DNA of 64,000 nucleotides from Onishia taeanensis (GTDB taxonomy: Bacteria > Pseudomonadota > Gammaproteobacteria > Pseudomonadales > Halomonadaceae), in assembly GCF_900100755.1 (NCBI RefSeq), contig NZ_FNCI01000003.1, forward strand, positions 62,001 through 126,000, written 5' to 3'. This document shows, one piece after another, positions 27,385-35,928 of this stretch (position 1 is the first letter of the stretch; every line of letters starts with the position of its first letter). A model generated the notes under the pieces. That model ran no database searches, was not told the DNA's origin, and saw only the letters and a list, made by a program, of their open reading frames with translations. A program made the position numbers and the translations under genes.

Positions 27385-27507
27385 GGTGCTACAAAGGCCA
27401 CCGAGCCTTGGTACGGAGGCAACGTCAATGTGTATTGGCAAAGGCCAGGGCAGGCCGTCGTTACAGGCAAGGCATGTAAGAGCCGTATGCGGGAAAGCTA
27501 CAGGAAA

Positions 27508-27538
27508 TCAGGCTCACCGGTAGCTAAGGTGAGCCTGA
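27508..27538. terminator. Bidirectional terminator hairpin
   Basis: A perfect 11-bp inverted repeat, TCAGGCTCACC / GGTGAGCCTGA, has a 9-base loop. It lies between the convergent GT4 gene and the DUF4399 gene. There is no long T tract on either side. Confidence 0.6.
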
Positions 27539-27544
27539 GTAGGG

Positions 27545-27958
27545 TTATTCGACCACGTCTATCTTGATAGTGCTTGACCAGTCAGGGCCATAGGACTGGT
27601 GCTTACCATCGGCGAATTGAAGCGTCAGGGTGTGTTCGCCAGGAGGTAGGCTTAGCTCGTAGCTGGTTTGACCACCGCCGAAGTGGATATGGCTATCATC
27701 GGCAGGGATGACCTCACCCTTGGCCACCGGCCCGCCATCAATGATCAGGTGGTGATGGCCTGTGCCTTCCTCCATGGTGCCCGCAGGCTCGACCTGCATG
27801 CCCATGACTTCCATTTCGACCTCTATCGGATTCGATACCTCTGCACCGTCCTCCGGTGCCGCAAAACCGACTCCCTCCATGGCCATGGCGGGCATGGCCA
27901 GTGCTATCAGCGCTAGAGCCGTTAACCAGCGGCCGGTACTTTGCGTCAGTAGCTTCAT
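27545..27958 (-). CDS. DUF4399 periplasmic protein
   Basis: About 137 residues from the ATG at 27958, which has GGGAG upstream; a longer upstream frame has no site. A signal peptide ends near LIALAMPAMA. The mature part matches DUF4399: VGFAAPEDGAEVSNPIEVEM, then GTGHHHLIIDGG near residue 68 and HIHFGGGQTSYEL near 90. The clustered histidines suggest metal binding. The protein is rich in Glu and Asp, as expected for an exported protein of a halophile. No function is established for the family. It stands alone, facing the polysaccharide locus. Confidence 0.8.
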   Translation of the reverse strand: MKLLTQSTGRWLTALALIALAMPAMAMEGVGFAAPEDGAEVSNPIEVEMEVMGMQVEPAGTMEEGTGHHHLIIDGGPVAKGEVIPADDSHIHFGGGQTSYELSLPPGEHTLTLQFADGKHQSYGPDWSSTIKIDVVE

Positions 27959-28107
27959 TTGCGTCTCCCGATCTCGGACTAGGCGCCCCGGCATCTCATG
28001 CCAGGACAGGCAGCGTTTCTGCCTGCACTCAGCGTAGCTGTTTCATGAGATGAAGATGAAGTTTCTGGGCACTTGTACAACAAGAGAAGTATCCGACCTT
28101 TGCCCGC

Positions 28108-28749
28108 TCATGCAGATGACAGGTCAAATGCCGCGGCGGCAGCTTGTGGGTCGGGCTGACCGCAGATGGCGGATATTACCGCCAACCCATTGGCCCCAGA
28201 CTGGCGGATGGCTTCGACATGGCTCGTGTTCAAGCCGCCGATGGCCACACTGGGCAACGGGCTCGAAGCGGCTAATTCGGTTAGACCCTCCATACCCAGA
28301 GGCGGGGCATGATCCTGCTTGCTAGCGGTGGCGAACACCGGGCCGATGCCGATGTAATCCAGTCCCTCTGGATCGAGAGCGGCGAGTTGGGCGCTGTTTT
28401 CGACCGAGAGACCCAGAATGGCATCGGGCCCCAGTTGGCGGCGTGCCTCGGCTATGTCGCCATCTCCCTGCCCGATGTGCAGGCCGTCGGCCCCGGCGGC
28501 AATGGCCACGTTCAGGCGGTCGTTGATGATTAGGGGTACGTCAGTGCCGTGCAGTGCGGTCATCAGTTGTCTGGCCTGGGCGATGAGCTCAGCATCGCTT
28601 GCGGTCTTGTCGCGTAGTTGAACCATGGTCACGCCGCCGCGCACGGCGGCAAGTACCGTATCGATAAGCCCTGTCGTTGCACAGAGCGCGGCGTCGGTCA
28701 CCAGGTACAAGGACAGGTCGAATGCCTTGGCAGGGCGGTGGTTAGACAT
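28108..28749 (-). CDS. thiE: Thiamine-phosphate synthase
   Basis: A 213-residue TIM-barrel enzyme joining HMP-PP and THZ-P to thiamine monophosphate. VQLRDKTASDAELI near residue 40 and LIINDRLNVAIAAGADGLHIGQGD near 75 bind pyrophosphate and magnesium. GIGPVFATASKQDHAPPLG and VAIGGLN complete the family pattern. The start lies inside the thiM stop region (8-base overlap), so the genes are coupled. The pair is controlled by the TPP riboswitch upstream of thiM. With ThiM but no thiC or thiG in view, it serves thiazole salvage at least. Confidence 0.93.
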   Translation of the reverse strand: MSNHRPAKAFDLSLYLVTDAALCATTGLIDTVLAAVRGGVTMVQLRDKTASDAELIAQARQLMTALHGTDVPLIINDRLNVAIAAGADGLHIGQGDGDIAEARRQLGPDAILGLSVENSAQLAALDPEGLDYIGIGPVFATASKQDHAPPLGMEGLTELAASSPLPSVAIGGLNTSHVEAIRQSGANGLAVISAICGQPDPQAAAAAFDLSSA

Positions 28750-29542
28750 GGTGGATCTCCAGATGGCGATCTGTCAGTGCTTGAGCGTCGAGGCCATATA
28801 GGGCATCGAGAAAGGCGACCGAGAAGCTGCCGGGCCCCTTGGCGTCCTGGCCGGCTATTTCACCGGCCTTGGCATAGCAGGCAAGGGCTGCGACGGTCGC
28901 AACAAAGGGGTCCTCGGCCTCGGCGATGAAGGCCGCGACCACCCCAGTCAGCGAGCAGCCCAGGGTGGTGACCCTTGGCATCAGCGGATGGCCGCCCTCG
29001 ACCCATGCCAGACGCTTTCCGTCTGTAACGAGATCCTGCTCGCCGGTGACGGCGACCACAGCGCCGGTCTCCCTGGCCAGTTGTAGGGCCGCTTCGCGGG
29101 CACTGTCGGCGGCATCGGTGCTGTCGACGCCTCGGCCACTCGCGCCCTCGGTCGCAAGAGCGATGATCTCGGAGGCATTGCCGCGGATCACCGTGGGCGA
29201 AAGGGCAATCAACTGGCGGGCGGCCTTGCGGCGATAGGCGGTGGCTCCCACCGCTACTGGGTCCAGTACCCAGGGCGTGCCGGCCGCTCGGGCGGCGCTT
29301 GCTGCCTCGAGCATGGCCTCAACCCAGTGGGGCGACAGCGTGCCGATATTCAGGGTCAGCGCCTGGGCCAGTCCGGCGAACTCCGCGGCCTCCTCACGGG
29401 CATGCACCATGGCTGGCGAGGCGCCGATGGCCAGCAGCACATTGGCCATGGCATTCATGGCGACGAAGTTGGTGATGTTATGGATCAGCGGCGCCGTCTC
29501 GCGGACGCGCGCCAGATGGGCGCTGGGATCAATCGTGGTCAT
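28742..29542 (-). CDS. thiM: Hydroxyethylthiazole kinase
   Basis: A 266-residue ribokinase-like kinase. PLIHNITNFVAMNAMANVLL near residue 18 binds the thiazole. DPVAVGATAYRR is near residue 95, NASEIIALA near 125, and TGEQDLVTDG near 165. The catalytic region TTLGCSLTGVVAAFIA near 193 holds the conserved Cys. It phosphorylates 4-methyl-5-hydroxyethylthiazole for salvage into thiamine. It is first in the thiM-thiE operon. GGAGGC upstream of the ATG can be sequestered in a hairpin (see the regulatory entries). Confidence 0.93.
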   Translation of the reverse strand: MTTIDPSAHLARVRETAPLIHNITNFVAMNAMANVLLAIGASPAMVHAREEAAEFAGLAQALTLNIGTLSPHWVEAMLEAASAARAAGTPWVLDPVAVGATAYRRKAARQLIALSPTVIRGNASEIIALATEGASGRGVDSTDAADSAREAALQLARETGAVVAVTGEQDLVTDGKRLAWVEGGHPLMPRVTTLGCSLTGVVAAFIAEAEDPFVATVAALACYAKAGEIAGQDAKGPGSFSVAFLDALYGLDAQALTDRHLEIHHV

Positions 29543-29545
29543 CGT

Positions 29546-29598
29546 GCCTCCTGAGCGGAGGCGTTCGTGTGGCAGGGGCCGAGTGCGGCCGCCACACG
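29546..29598 (-). promoter_or_regulatory. Expression platform of the thiM riboswitch (SD-sequestering hairpin)
   Basis: A perfect 6-bp hairpin GCCTCC-GCTCA-GGAGGC (29546-29562) on the minus strand contains the thiM Shine-Dalgarno. Next to it an 8-bp stem CGTGTGGC/GCCACACG (29566-29573 with 29591-29598) with an inner GGCC pair could form the alternative structure. This suggests control of translation initiation rather than of transcription. Confidence 0.6.
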
Positions 29599-29599
29599 A

Positions 29600-29670
29600 C
29601 TCCCTCCGCCGGCATTATCCGGGTCAGGTTCGAAGGGTGCCTCTCAGCCGGCGATTGCCGGCGCCCCTGT
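29600..29670 (-). promoter_or_regulatory. TPP riboswitch (THI element)
   Basis: Read on the minus strand, the aptamer starts ACAGGGGCGCCGGC and has the conserved CTGAGAGG, then GAACCTGACCCGGATAATGC and finally CGGCGGAGGGA. The order and identity of the CTGAGA and CCGGATAATGCC blocks are the hallmark of TPP-sensing aptamers. It lies about 60 bases upstream of thiM. Thiamine pyrophosphate would lower expression of thiM-thiE. Confidence 0.95.
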
Positions 29671-29721
29671 CGTTCGGTGCGCTCACTATCGCTATCGATC
29701 GGCTGGCTGTAAACCCCAGAG

Positions 29722-31335
29722 TCAGTCGGTGACAGGCACCAGGCCGGCAGCCTCGACCAGCGCTCGTGTGTAGGGCGTTTGGGGTGCGCCCAGCACCTGC
29801 TCGGTCGAGCCCTCCTCGATGACGTCGCCATCCTTCAGCACCATGACGCGATGCGCCATGGCGCGCACCACGGCCAGGTCATGGCTGATAAAGAGATAGC
29901 TCAGCCCGCGCCGAGCCTGCAAATCCCTGAGCAGCTCGACCAGCTGTTTCTGCACGGTGCGATCGAGCGCCGAGGTCGGCTCATCGAGCACGATCAGTTC
30001 CGGCTCGAGAATGATGGCGCGGGCGACGGCAATGCGCTGGCGCTGACCGCCGGAGAACTCATGGGGGTAGCGAGAAGCGCAGTCGGCGGGCAGTCCGACC
30101 TCGAGCAGTGTCGCCTGAACGCGCCGTTCGATCTCGGCATCATCGAGCTCGGGGTAATGAAAGCAAAGCCCTTCGCTGATGATCCTCGCCACGGGCAGGC
30201 GCGGCGACAGCGAGCCATAGGGGTCCTGGAAGACGATTTGGATGCGCCGGCGTTGTTGGCGAAGCGGCTTGCCGCTGAGGGTGTCCAGGCGTTCCCCGGC
30301 GAAGTCGATTTCGCCTTCACTGGGCGTCAGGCGAAGCAGAGCCATCGCCAGGGTCGTCTTGCCAGACCCCGATTCTCCGACGATGCCCAGGGTCTCGCCG
30401 CTACGCAGGGTCAGGTCCAGCGGCTGCACGGCCACGAAGGGCGGTGGATTGCGAGAGAAGAGGCGCTTGGGGCGCGAAAAGGCCACTTGCAAGCCTCGCG
30501 CCGCCATTAGCATGGGAGCCCTGTCGATGGGATGCGGCCGGCCCTCTGGCTCGGCATTCAGTAGCGTACGGGTGTAGTGGCTCTCTGGATCACGAAAGAC
30601 GCGCTCTACCGGGCCGGTTTCCTGCTCGCGACCGTGATAGAGCACGCAGACCCGGTCGGCATGGCGGCGCACCAGATTAAGGTCGTGGGTGATCAGCAGC
30701 ATGCCCATACCATGGCGCTCGCGAAGTTCTCTGAGCAGGGCCAGGATATCCTGCTGCACGGTAACATCGAGGGCTGTCGTCGGCTCATCGGCGATCAGCA
30801 GCGCCGGTTCATTGGCGATCGCCATGGCGATCATCACCCGCTGTCGCTGGCCGCCGGATAGTTGATGGGGCCAGGCGTCGAGCAGTTCATCGGGTCGTGG
30901 CAGCTTGACCTGAACAAGCAGCTCCCTGGCCCGGGCGCGGGCGGCCTTACCGCTGAGGCCCTGATGTAGGCGCAGGGTCTCGCCGATCTGTTTCTCGACG
31001 GTATGCAGCGGGTTCAGCGAGGTCATGGGCTCTTGAAAAACGAAGCCCACGCGACTGCCCAGCAGCCCCTGCCAGTCGCGTTTCTTCAGGCTTGCCAGAT
31101 CGGTATCGCCCAGCTGGCGCCGCCCGGTGACGCTGGCATTGGCCGGCAGCAGGTTCATGGCGCCCAGGGCGCTGACCGACTTGCCGGAACCGGATTCGCC
31201 GACCAGGGCCAGTGCCTCGCCGGCATGGATAGATAGCGACAGCGAATCCACGACTGTCTCGCCGTCAAAGCCGATGGTCAGATCGTCCAGGCGCAGCAGT
31301 GGACGGTCATGTGGGTGCGTGGGCGTTTCAGGCAT
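29722..31335 (-). CDS. yejF: Peptide ABC transporter ATPase (duplicated), YejF
   Basis: A 537-residue protein with two tandem ABC ATPase domains. Each has Walker [10 protein letters not shown] (near residues 44 and 330) and a signature LSGGQRQRV or FSGGQRQRI, with Walker [13 protein letters not shown] and [12 protein letters not shown]. The C-terminal oligopeptide domain linking the halves ([15 protein letters not shown]) is typical. It drives uptake through YejB and YejE. The start at 31335 has AGGAGC upstream and overlaps yejE by 8 bases. Yej systems import peptides, including microcin C type antibiotics. It is the last gene of the minus-strand yejABEF series. Confidence 0.92.
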   Translation of the reverse strand: MPETPTHPHDRPLLRLDDLTIGFDGETVVDSLSLSIHAGEALALVGESGSGKSVSALGAMNLLPANASVTGRRQLGDTDLASLKKRDWQGLLGSRVGFVFQEPMTSLNPLHTVEKQIGETLRLHQGLSGKAARARARELLVQVKLPRPDELLDAWPHQLSGGQRQRVMIAMAIANEPALLIADEPTTALDVTVQQDILALLRELRERHGMGMLLITHDLNLVRRHADRVCVLYHGREQETGPVERVFRDPESHYTRTLLNAEPEGRPHPIDRAPMLMAARGLQVAFSRPKRLFSRNPPPFVAVQPLDLTLRSGETLGIVGESGSGKTTLAMALLRLTPSEGEIDFAGERLDTLSGKPLRQQRRRIQIVFQDPYGSLSPRLPVARIISEGLCFHYPELDDAEIERRVQATLLEVGLPADCASRYPHEFSGGQRQRIAVARAIILEPELIVLDEPTSALDRTVQKQLVELLRDLQARRGLSYLFISHDLAVVRAMAHRVMVLKDGDVIEEGSTEQVLGAPQTPYTRALVEAAGLVPVTD

Positions 31336-32446
31336 CGTCCGTGCTCCTGGCGGCGTTATGCGGGCTAGCTGGCGTCGTCGTGGCGATTGCCTTGGGGCTT
31401 GACTGAATGTGGCGCGGGTCGAATGCATCGCGCAGCCCTTCGCCGATGAACACCAGCAGCGAGAGCATCAGCGACAGGCTCACGAAAGCCGTGATGCCGA
31501 GCCAGGGCGCCTGCAGGTTGTTCTTGCCCTGTGCCACCAGTTCACCTAGCGACGGCGATCCTGGCGGCAGGCCAAAGCCGAGGAAATCCAGCGCGGTCAG
31601 GGTCGTGATGGCGCCGGTGAACAAGAAGGGGATGAAGGTCAGGGTCGCGACCATGGCATTGGGCAGCACGTGGCGCCACATGATCAGGTGCGAGGACAGA
31701 CCCATGGCCTTGGCCGCGCGCACGTATTCAAGATTTCGAGCGCGCAGAAACTCGGCGCGCACTACGTCCACCAGCCCCAGCCACGAAAACAGCAGCATGA
31801 TACCCAGCAGCCACCACAGGTTGGGCTGTACCAAGCTTGCCAGGATGATCAGCAGGAAGAGTACGGGAAGCCCCGACCAGATCTCGATCAGCCGCTGGCC
31901 GATCAGGTCGACCTTGCCGCCAAAGTAGCCCTGTACGCCGCCGATCATCACCCCCAGGGTCAGCGAGCCGATGGTCAGCACCAATGCGAAGACCACTGAC
32001 AGGCGAAAGCCATAGATGACTCGAGCCAGCACATCCCGCCCCTGATCGTCGGTGCCCAGCCAGTGACGACCATCCGGCGAAGAGGGCGCCGGTCGGCTGA
32101 GTTCCATGTCCAGCGTCTGGTAGGAGAAGGGGAACGGCGGCCACAGCATCCAGCCATCTTCCTCAATGGCCTCGCGCACATAGGGGTCGCGGTAGTCGGT
32201 GGTGGTGGGCAGAAAGCCGCCGAAATCGGTCTCCGGGTAGTCGACCAGCAGTGGCACATACCAATCACCCTGGTACTTCATCACCAGCGGTTTGTCATTG
32301 GCGATCAGTTCGGCGCCGAGGCTCAAGATGAACATGAACAGAAACAGCCACAGCGACAGGCGAGCCCGGCGATTGCCGTGGAAAACGGCCAGGCGACGGC
32401 GCGTGATCGGCGAAAGGGACTGATAGAAGCGTGTGAATATGCGCAT
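31328..32446 (-). CDS. yejE: Peptide ABC transporter permease YejE
   Basis: A 372-residue inner-membrane permease of the DppC/OppC class. A long N-terminal segment after the first helix contains the YejE-specific region with YQGDWYVPLLVDYPETDFGG near residue 60. HWLGTDDQGRDVLARVIYGF is near residue 127, and the ATPase-coupling EAA loop lies near 240 (RAAKAMGLSS). It ends AGEGLRDAFDPR. It overlaps yejB by one base and yejF by 8, so the three are translationally coupled. Confidence 0.92.
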   Translation of the reverse strand: MRIFTRFYQSLSPITRRRLAVFHGNRRARLSLWLFLFMFILSLGAELIANDKPLVMKYQGDWYVPLLVDYPETDFGGFLPTTTDYRDPYVREAIEEDGWMLWPPFPFSYQTLDMELSRPAPSSPDGRHWLGTDDQGRDVLARVIYGFRLSVVFALVLTIGSLTLGVMIGGVQGYFGGKVDLIGQRLIEIWSGLPVLFLLIILASLVQPNLWWLLGIMLLFSWLGLVDVVRAEFLRARNLEYVRAAKAMGLSSHLIMWRHVLPNAMVATLTFIPFLFTGAITTLTALDFLGFGLPPGSPSLGELVAQGKNNLQAPWLGITAFVSLSLMLSLLVFIGEGLRDAFDPRHIQSSPKAIATTTPASPHNAARSTDDA

Positions 32447-33516
32447 CAGGCCTCCCTGGTCGCGAAGTCGATGCGCGGATCAACCCACACATAGGTCAAG
32501 TCGGAGATCAGCTTCAAGATCAGCCCGATCAGGGTATACAGATAGAGCGTGCCGAAGATCACCGGGTAATCACGCTGCATCACGGCTTCGAAGCCCAGCA
32601 GCCCGAGACCGTTGAGCGAGAAGATGACTTCGATCAGCAGCGAGCCGGTGAAGAAAATGCCGATCAATGCCGAGGGCAGGCCGGCGATAATGATCAGCAT
32701 GGCATTGCGGAAGACGTGGCCGTAGAGCACCTGATGGTCTCCCGCCCCCTTGGCGCGGGCGGTCAGTACGTACTGCTTGTGAATCTCGTCGAGGAAGCTG
32801 TTCTTGGTCAGCATGGTGAGCGTGGCGAAGCTGCCGATGGCCGAGGCCAGCACCGGCAAGGAAATATGCCAGAAGTAGTCCTTGACCTTGCCCCAGGCCG
32901 AAAGGGTGTCGAAGTCCGGCGAAGTCAGGCCGCGCAGCGGGAAGACATCGAAGTAGCTACCGCCGGCGAACAGCACGATCAGCAGGATCGCGAACAGGAA
33001 ACCGGGAATGGCATAGCCGACGATCACCAGGCCCGAGGTCCAGACATCGAAGGGCGAGCCATGGCGCAAGGCCTTGCGCACCCCTAGCGGGATCGAGATC
33101 AGATAGACCAGCAGGGTCGTCCATAACCCCAGCGAAATCGACACCGGCAGTCGCTCGATCATTAGGTCGACCACCGGGCGGTCACGGAAGAAACTCTCGC
33201 CGAAATCGAAGGTGGCATAAGAGCGGAGCATGTCGAAAAAGCGCTCATGAGCCGGCTTGTCGAAGCCGAATTGTTCCTCCAGCTGGGCGATGAAGCGTTC
33301 CTCGACGCCCCGTGAGCCCCGAGACTCGCCCTTGACGCTATCGCCACCGCCGCCATCCAGGCGAGTGCTTGCCGAACTGTCCAGCCCTTGGCTGCGTGCC
33401 AGCATCTGGTCGATGGGGCCACCGGGAGCGGCCTGCACGATAATGAAGTTGAGCAGCAGGATCCCCAATAGGGTAGGGATCATCAGCAGCAGGCGACGAA
33501 GGACATAGGCAGCCAC
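32446..33516 (-). CDS. yejB: Peptide ABC transporter permease YejB
   Basis: A 356-residue DppB/OppB-class permease with an N-terminal helix and [21 protein letters not shown]. The large insertion between residues 40 and 80 (rich in Gly/Ser, then [18 protein letters not shown]) is typical of YejB. The EAA loop is near [12 protein letters not shown], residue 250. It follows yejA after a 283-base gap, an unusually wide spacing inside this operon. It pairs with YejE to form the membrane channel. Confidence 0.92.
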   Translation of the reverse strand: MAAYVLRRLLLMIPTLLGILLLNFIIVQAAPGGPIDQMLARSQGLDSSASTRLDGGGGDSVKGESRGSRGVEERFIAQLEEQFGFDKPAHERFFDMLRSYATFDFGESFFRDRPVVDLMIERLPVSISLGLWTTLLVYLISIPLGVRKALRHGSPFDVWTSGLVIVGYAIPGFLFAILLIVLFAGGSYFDVFPLRGLTSPDFDTLSAWGKVKDYFWHISLPVLASAIGSFATLTMLTKNSFLDEIHKQYVLTARAKGAGDHQVLYGHVFRNAMLIIIAGLPSALIGIFFTGSLLIEVIFSLNGLGLLGFEAVMQRDYPVIFGTLYLYTLIGLILKLISDLTYVWVDPRIDFATREA

Positions 33517-33573
33517 GAAGAGTCCTTTTCAGCGTTACAGCGGTAATGTCGGTGAGCGGTCCTGATCGCGCAT

Positions 33574-33594
33574 GACCGGCTATTATCGCCGGTC
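33574..33594. repeat. Hairpin in the yejA-yejB gap
   Basis: A perfect inverted repeat GACCGGC-TATTATC-GCCGGTC lies between yejA and yejB. There is no T tract, so it may be an mRNA stabiliser or partial attenuator that lowers permease expression relative to the binding protein. Confidence 0.5.
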
Positions 33595-33666
33595 TTGCAT
33601 GATCAGGCCGCCGGGAATAAAGCCAACGAGCAATATAAAAGGAACGGCTCCGGCCTGCACCAGAAA

Positions 33667-33690
33667 CTAAGCCATGAACTAAGCCATGAA
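33667..33690. repeat. Two 12-bp tandem repeats
   Basis: CTAAGCCATGAA occurs twice, head to tail, in the 283-base non-coding gap between yejA and yejB. I see no reading frame or known site that explains it. Confidence 0.7.
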
Positions 33691-33799
33691 CTGGTATTAG
33701 CGCCCAAGAATCCGAGTCAGGCGCCATTATGCAAGCCCCTGTCATGGCAAAGCCACACCGAGCTCTGTAGTGTCCTTTGGGTTAATGGGGGCGTCTTGA

Positions 33800-35662
33800 T
33801 CAGCGACTGCGCTGTCGATTGCGGATATCGGCCTCTCGCTCTGGGTCGACCCACCAGGCCGATAGGTCGAGATTGTACTCCGGAAACGGCTGGGGGTAGT
33901 CGAACATGTCCCATAGCGCGATCCGCGTCTTGTCGAGATACCACTGCGGCACCACGTAGAAGCCATTGCGCAGCACGCGGTCCAGGGCTCTCGCGGCGGT
34001 ATTGAGCTCTTCGCGGCTGTCAGCGCGAATCAGCGTCTCGACCAGGGAGTCAATGGCTGGGTTTTTCAGGCCAATCAGGTTACGACTCTGAGGCTGGTCG
34101 GCATAGGCACTGGTCCAGTATTCGCGCTGCTCGTTGCCGGGGTTGTTCGATTGCGGGAAGCTGCCCACGATCATGTCGTAATCGAACTTGCGCAGCCGGT
34201 TGAGGTACTGGTTGACATCGACGATACGGATGTCGCCTTGCACCCCGAGACGGGCCAGATTGCGCAGCAGCGGCTGGACGACCCGCTCGAACTGGGTGTC
34301 GTAGAGGAGCACCTCGAGATTCAGCGGCTCGCCGGTTTCCACCTGCGTCATCACGCCCTCACGCACCACATAGCCGGCCTCGTTGAGCAATTCTAGTGCC
34401 TTGGCCAGGCGCGGGCGCAGCTTTTCGGGCTCTTCAATTGGCAGCGGGGTATCGAAAACCGCTGCAGGCAGCTCATCCCTCAATGGCTCGAGAAGCGCGA
34501 GTTCCTCCTCGGAGGGCAGGCCGCTAGCCGCCATGGGTGAGTTCTCGAAGAAGCTCTCGGTGCGCTCGTAGGCGCCATAGAAAAGATTGTCGTTGAGCCA
34601 CGGGAAGTCGAAGGCCAGGTTGATGGCCTCGCGGACACGCGGGTCCTTGAAGGTCTCGCGGCGCAGGTTCATCACATAGGCCTGCATGCCCGCAGGTTGG
34701 CCGTCGTGAATGTTCAACTGCTTGACGAAGCCGTTCTCGGCCGCCGGGAAGTCATAGGCGGTGGCCCACTGGCGAGCACTGGACTCGATGCGCATATCCA
34801 GGTTGCCGGCCTTGAAGGCCTCGAGGGCAACGGTCTGGTCGCGATAATAGTCATAGACCAGCTCGTCGATATTGTGACGGCCCCGGTTTACGGGCAGGTC
34901 TTTGCCCCAGTAGTCTTCGACTCGCTCATAGACAATGCGCCGGCCAGGCTGTACCTCGCTGATGCGATAGGGCCCCGAGCCCAGCAACGGATCCAGCGTG
35001 GTAGCGGTAAAGTCGCGATCGGCCCAATAATGCTCGGGTAGGATAGGTAGCTGGCCAATGATCAGCGGCAGCTCGCGGGAATTATTGGCGGCGAACTCGA
35101 AGCGCACGGTGTCGTCATCCAGCGCTCGGACCTTGGTCACGTCTGCGTAGTAGCCCGCATAGAAGGGCTGGCCCTTCTCCGTTAGCGTCTCGAAACTGAA
35201 CACCACGTCACTTGCCTCGACCGGCTCGCCATCATGAAAGCGTGCCTCGGGGCGCAGATCGAACTCGATCCAGCGCCGCTCTGGGTCAAGGCGGATACCC
35301 TCAGCCAGCAGGCCATAGCTCGAGAAGGTCTCGTTGGGGTTGCTCTCGAGCAGGGTGTCGTAGATTTGATTAAGACCTGTGGCGGGCGTGCCGCGCACGA
35401 TAAAGGGGTTGGTGGAGTCGAAGCTGCCGCCGATTGCCGCCCGTAATAGGCTGCCCCCCTTGGGTGCCTCGGGATTGACGTAGGAAAAATGGCTGAAATC
35501 CGCCGGCAGAGCGGGCTCACCGTAAAGCGCCAGGCCATGCACCGTCGCTACCTTGGGCGATGCCAATGCCACGACTGGAAGGACCAAGCCAGCCAGCGCT
35601 ATCCACGGGGCCGCAAAGCGGGAGGATGGTCGGGAGCGAGGGGGAAGGGCAGCAGTTGTCAT
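33800..35662 (-). CDS. yejA: Periplasmic peptide-binding protein YejA
   Basis: A 620-residue family 5 extracellular solute-binding protein. A signal peptide of about 35 residues (IALAGLVLPVVALAS) has no lipobox. LALYGEPALPADFSHFSYVNPEAPKGG near residue 45 is the YejA-type N-terminal segment, and ILPEHYWADRDF follows. FDLRPEARFHDGEPVEASDVVF near 155 is the classic SBP5 motif. It captures oligopeptides in the periplasm and delivers them to YejBEF. Its promoter probably lies in the gap before it, downstream of mltD. Confidence 0.92.
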   Translation of the reverse strand: MTTAALPPRSRPSSRFAAPWIALAGLVLPVVALASPKVATVHGLALYGEPALPADFSHFSYVNPEAPKGGSLLRAAIGGSFDSTNPFIVRGTPATGLNQIYDTLLESNPNETFSSYGLLAEGIRLDPERRWIEFDLRPEARFHDGEPVEASDVVFSFETLTEKGQPFYAGYYADVTKVRALDDDTVRFEFAANNSRELPLIIGQLPILPEHYWADRDFTATTLDPLLGSGPYRISEVQPGRRIVYERVEDYWGKDLPVNRGRHNIDELVYDYYRDQTVALEAFKAGNLDMRIESSARQWATAYDFPAAENGFVKQLNIHDGQPAGMQAYVMNLRRETFKDPRVREAINLAFDFPWLNDNLFYGAYERTESFFENSPMAASGLPSEEELALLEPLRDELPAAVFDTPLPIEEPEKLRPRLAKALELLNEAGYVVREGVMTQVETGEPLNLEVLLYDTQFERVVQPLLRNLARLGVQGDIRIVDVNQYLNRLRKFDYDMIVGSFPQSNNPGNEQREYWTSAYADQPQSRNLIGLKNPAIDSLVETLIRADSREELNTAARALDRVLRNGFYVVPQWYLDKTRIALWDMFDYPQPFPEYNLDLSAWWVDPEREADIRNRQRSR

Positions 35663-35769
35663 GAGTGACGTCCTTGAATCCGGTCAGGCGGCCCACCTCT
35701 GGGGACGTGAGCCCAGCCGATAAGGTGTCAGCCGACGCGCCACTTGTAAACTCTGCTGGGCCACGGGGC

Positions 35770-35793
35770 GCCCCTCGCGCTCACGCGAGGGGC
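35770..35793. terminator. GC-rich hairpin between mltD and yejA
   Basis: A perfect 10-bp stem GCCCCTCGCG/CGCGAGGGGC with a 4-base loop. Its position after the mltD stop suggests it ends mltD transcription, but it has no U tract, so it might instead be Rho-dependent or structural. Confidence 0.45.
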
Positions 35794-35795
35794 TA

Positions 35796-35820
35796 GCGTG
35801 AAGGGCTGGCGTGAAGGGCT
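35796..35820. repeat. Two 12-bp direct repeats beside the hairpin
   Basis: GCGTGAAGGGCT occurs at 35796-35807 and 35809-35820, separated by one base. It abuts the hairpin between mltD and yejA. It could be replication slippage or a regulator half-site pair upstream of yejA. Confidence 0.65.
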
Positions 35821-35928
35821 AGGGGCAAGTGGCTGCGGGAAAGCATCTGCAGCCATCTTCACGGCAGGCCGGCTGGAGGTTCGGGCATGTCTATCCAGAA
35901 GGCCAGACGTCCAGAGGTCAGATCCGGC

